Assembly (NCBI GenBank): GCA_000436915.1 | Contig: HF993936.1 | Span: 1 to 6,224, forward strand | DNA from: Prevotella sp. CAG:1092 | GTDB taxonomy: Bacteria; Bacteroidota; Bacteroidia; Bacteroidales; Bacteroidaceae | Direction: 5' to 3' | Length of the DNA: 6,224 nucleotides | Shown: piece by piece, positions 6,158 to 6,224 of the stretch | Numbering within the stretch: the first letter of the stretch is position 1 | How the letters are laid out: each line of letters begins with the position of its first letter | Notes under the pieces: generated by a model | What the model was told of the DNA's origin: nothing | Database searches by the model: none | What the model saw: only the letters and a program-made list of their open reading frames with translations | Translations under genes and position numbers: made by a program

Positions 6158-6224
6158 TACATAAGTGAGCCGTGAAATGGAGAGTGTAAAATAAACTGTG
6201 TCAGGCTATAATAATAATAGTTTA
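6158..6224. other. Non-coding tail after the deiminase gene
   Basis: No gene or clear terminator hairpin is visible in these 67 bases. The stretch includes AGAGTGTAAAATAAACTGTG (6181-6200) and a TAATAATAATAG run near the end. The first has a faint look of an IS256-type insertion-sequence terminus, but nothing in the window confirms it. Confidence 0.4.

Overview
The window looks like chromosomal DNA from a member of the Bacteroidota, probably Prevotella-like. The grounds are promoter -7 boxes of the TAnnTTTGC type ahead of the first gene of each group, A-rich leaders with no clear Shine-Dalgarno sequence, and the character of the proteins. Genus assignment is inference; no rRNA or other marker is present.

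Positions 1-307 are AT-rich and non-coding, and hold the probable promoter and leader of glnS. Positions 308-4110 carry three same-strand genes with almost no spacing: glutaminyl-tRNA synthetase (glnS), a cytoplasmic tetratricopeptide-repeat protein, and a DedA-family membrane protein. The gap between the first two is 21 bp and the last two overlap by ATGA, so they read as one operon. A strong intrinsic terminator at 4192-4240 closes this block.

Positions 4241-4366 hold a second promoter, with a perfect -7 box and an operator-like inverted repeat touching it. It drives a two-gene unit: an unrecognised 198-residue protein, then (ATGA overlap) an agmatine-deiminase/peptidylarginine-deiminase family gene. 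These two genes use clearly more AT-rich codons than the upstream operon, which suggests a different history.

The deiminase gene is broken in this sequence. A 118-bp segment is present twice in tandem (5304-5421 and 5422-5539). Because 118 is not a multiple of three, the frame shifts, giving a 168-residue N-terminal fragment and a 233-residue C-terminal fragment that split the catalytic residues. Removing exactly one 118-bp unit restores a single 359-residue reading frame of normal family length. The two copies differ at 7 of 116 positions, so the sequence could be an older duplication, a recombination between alleles, a reversible ON/OFF switch, or an assembly error joining two strain variants. 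This is the most notable point in the window. I found no CRISPR array, tRNA, rRNA or complete mobile element; the final 67 bp are non-coding, with a faint resemblance to an insertion-sequence end.
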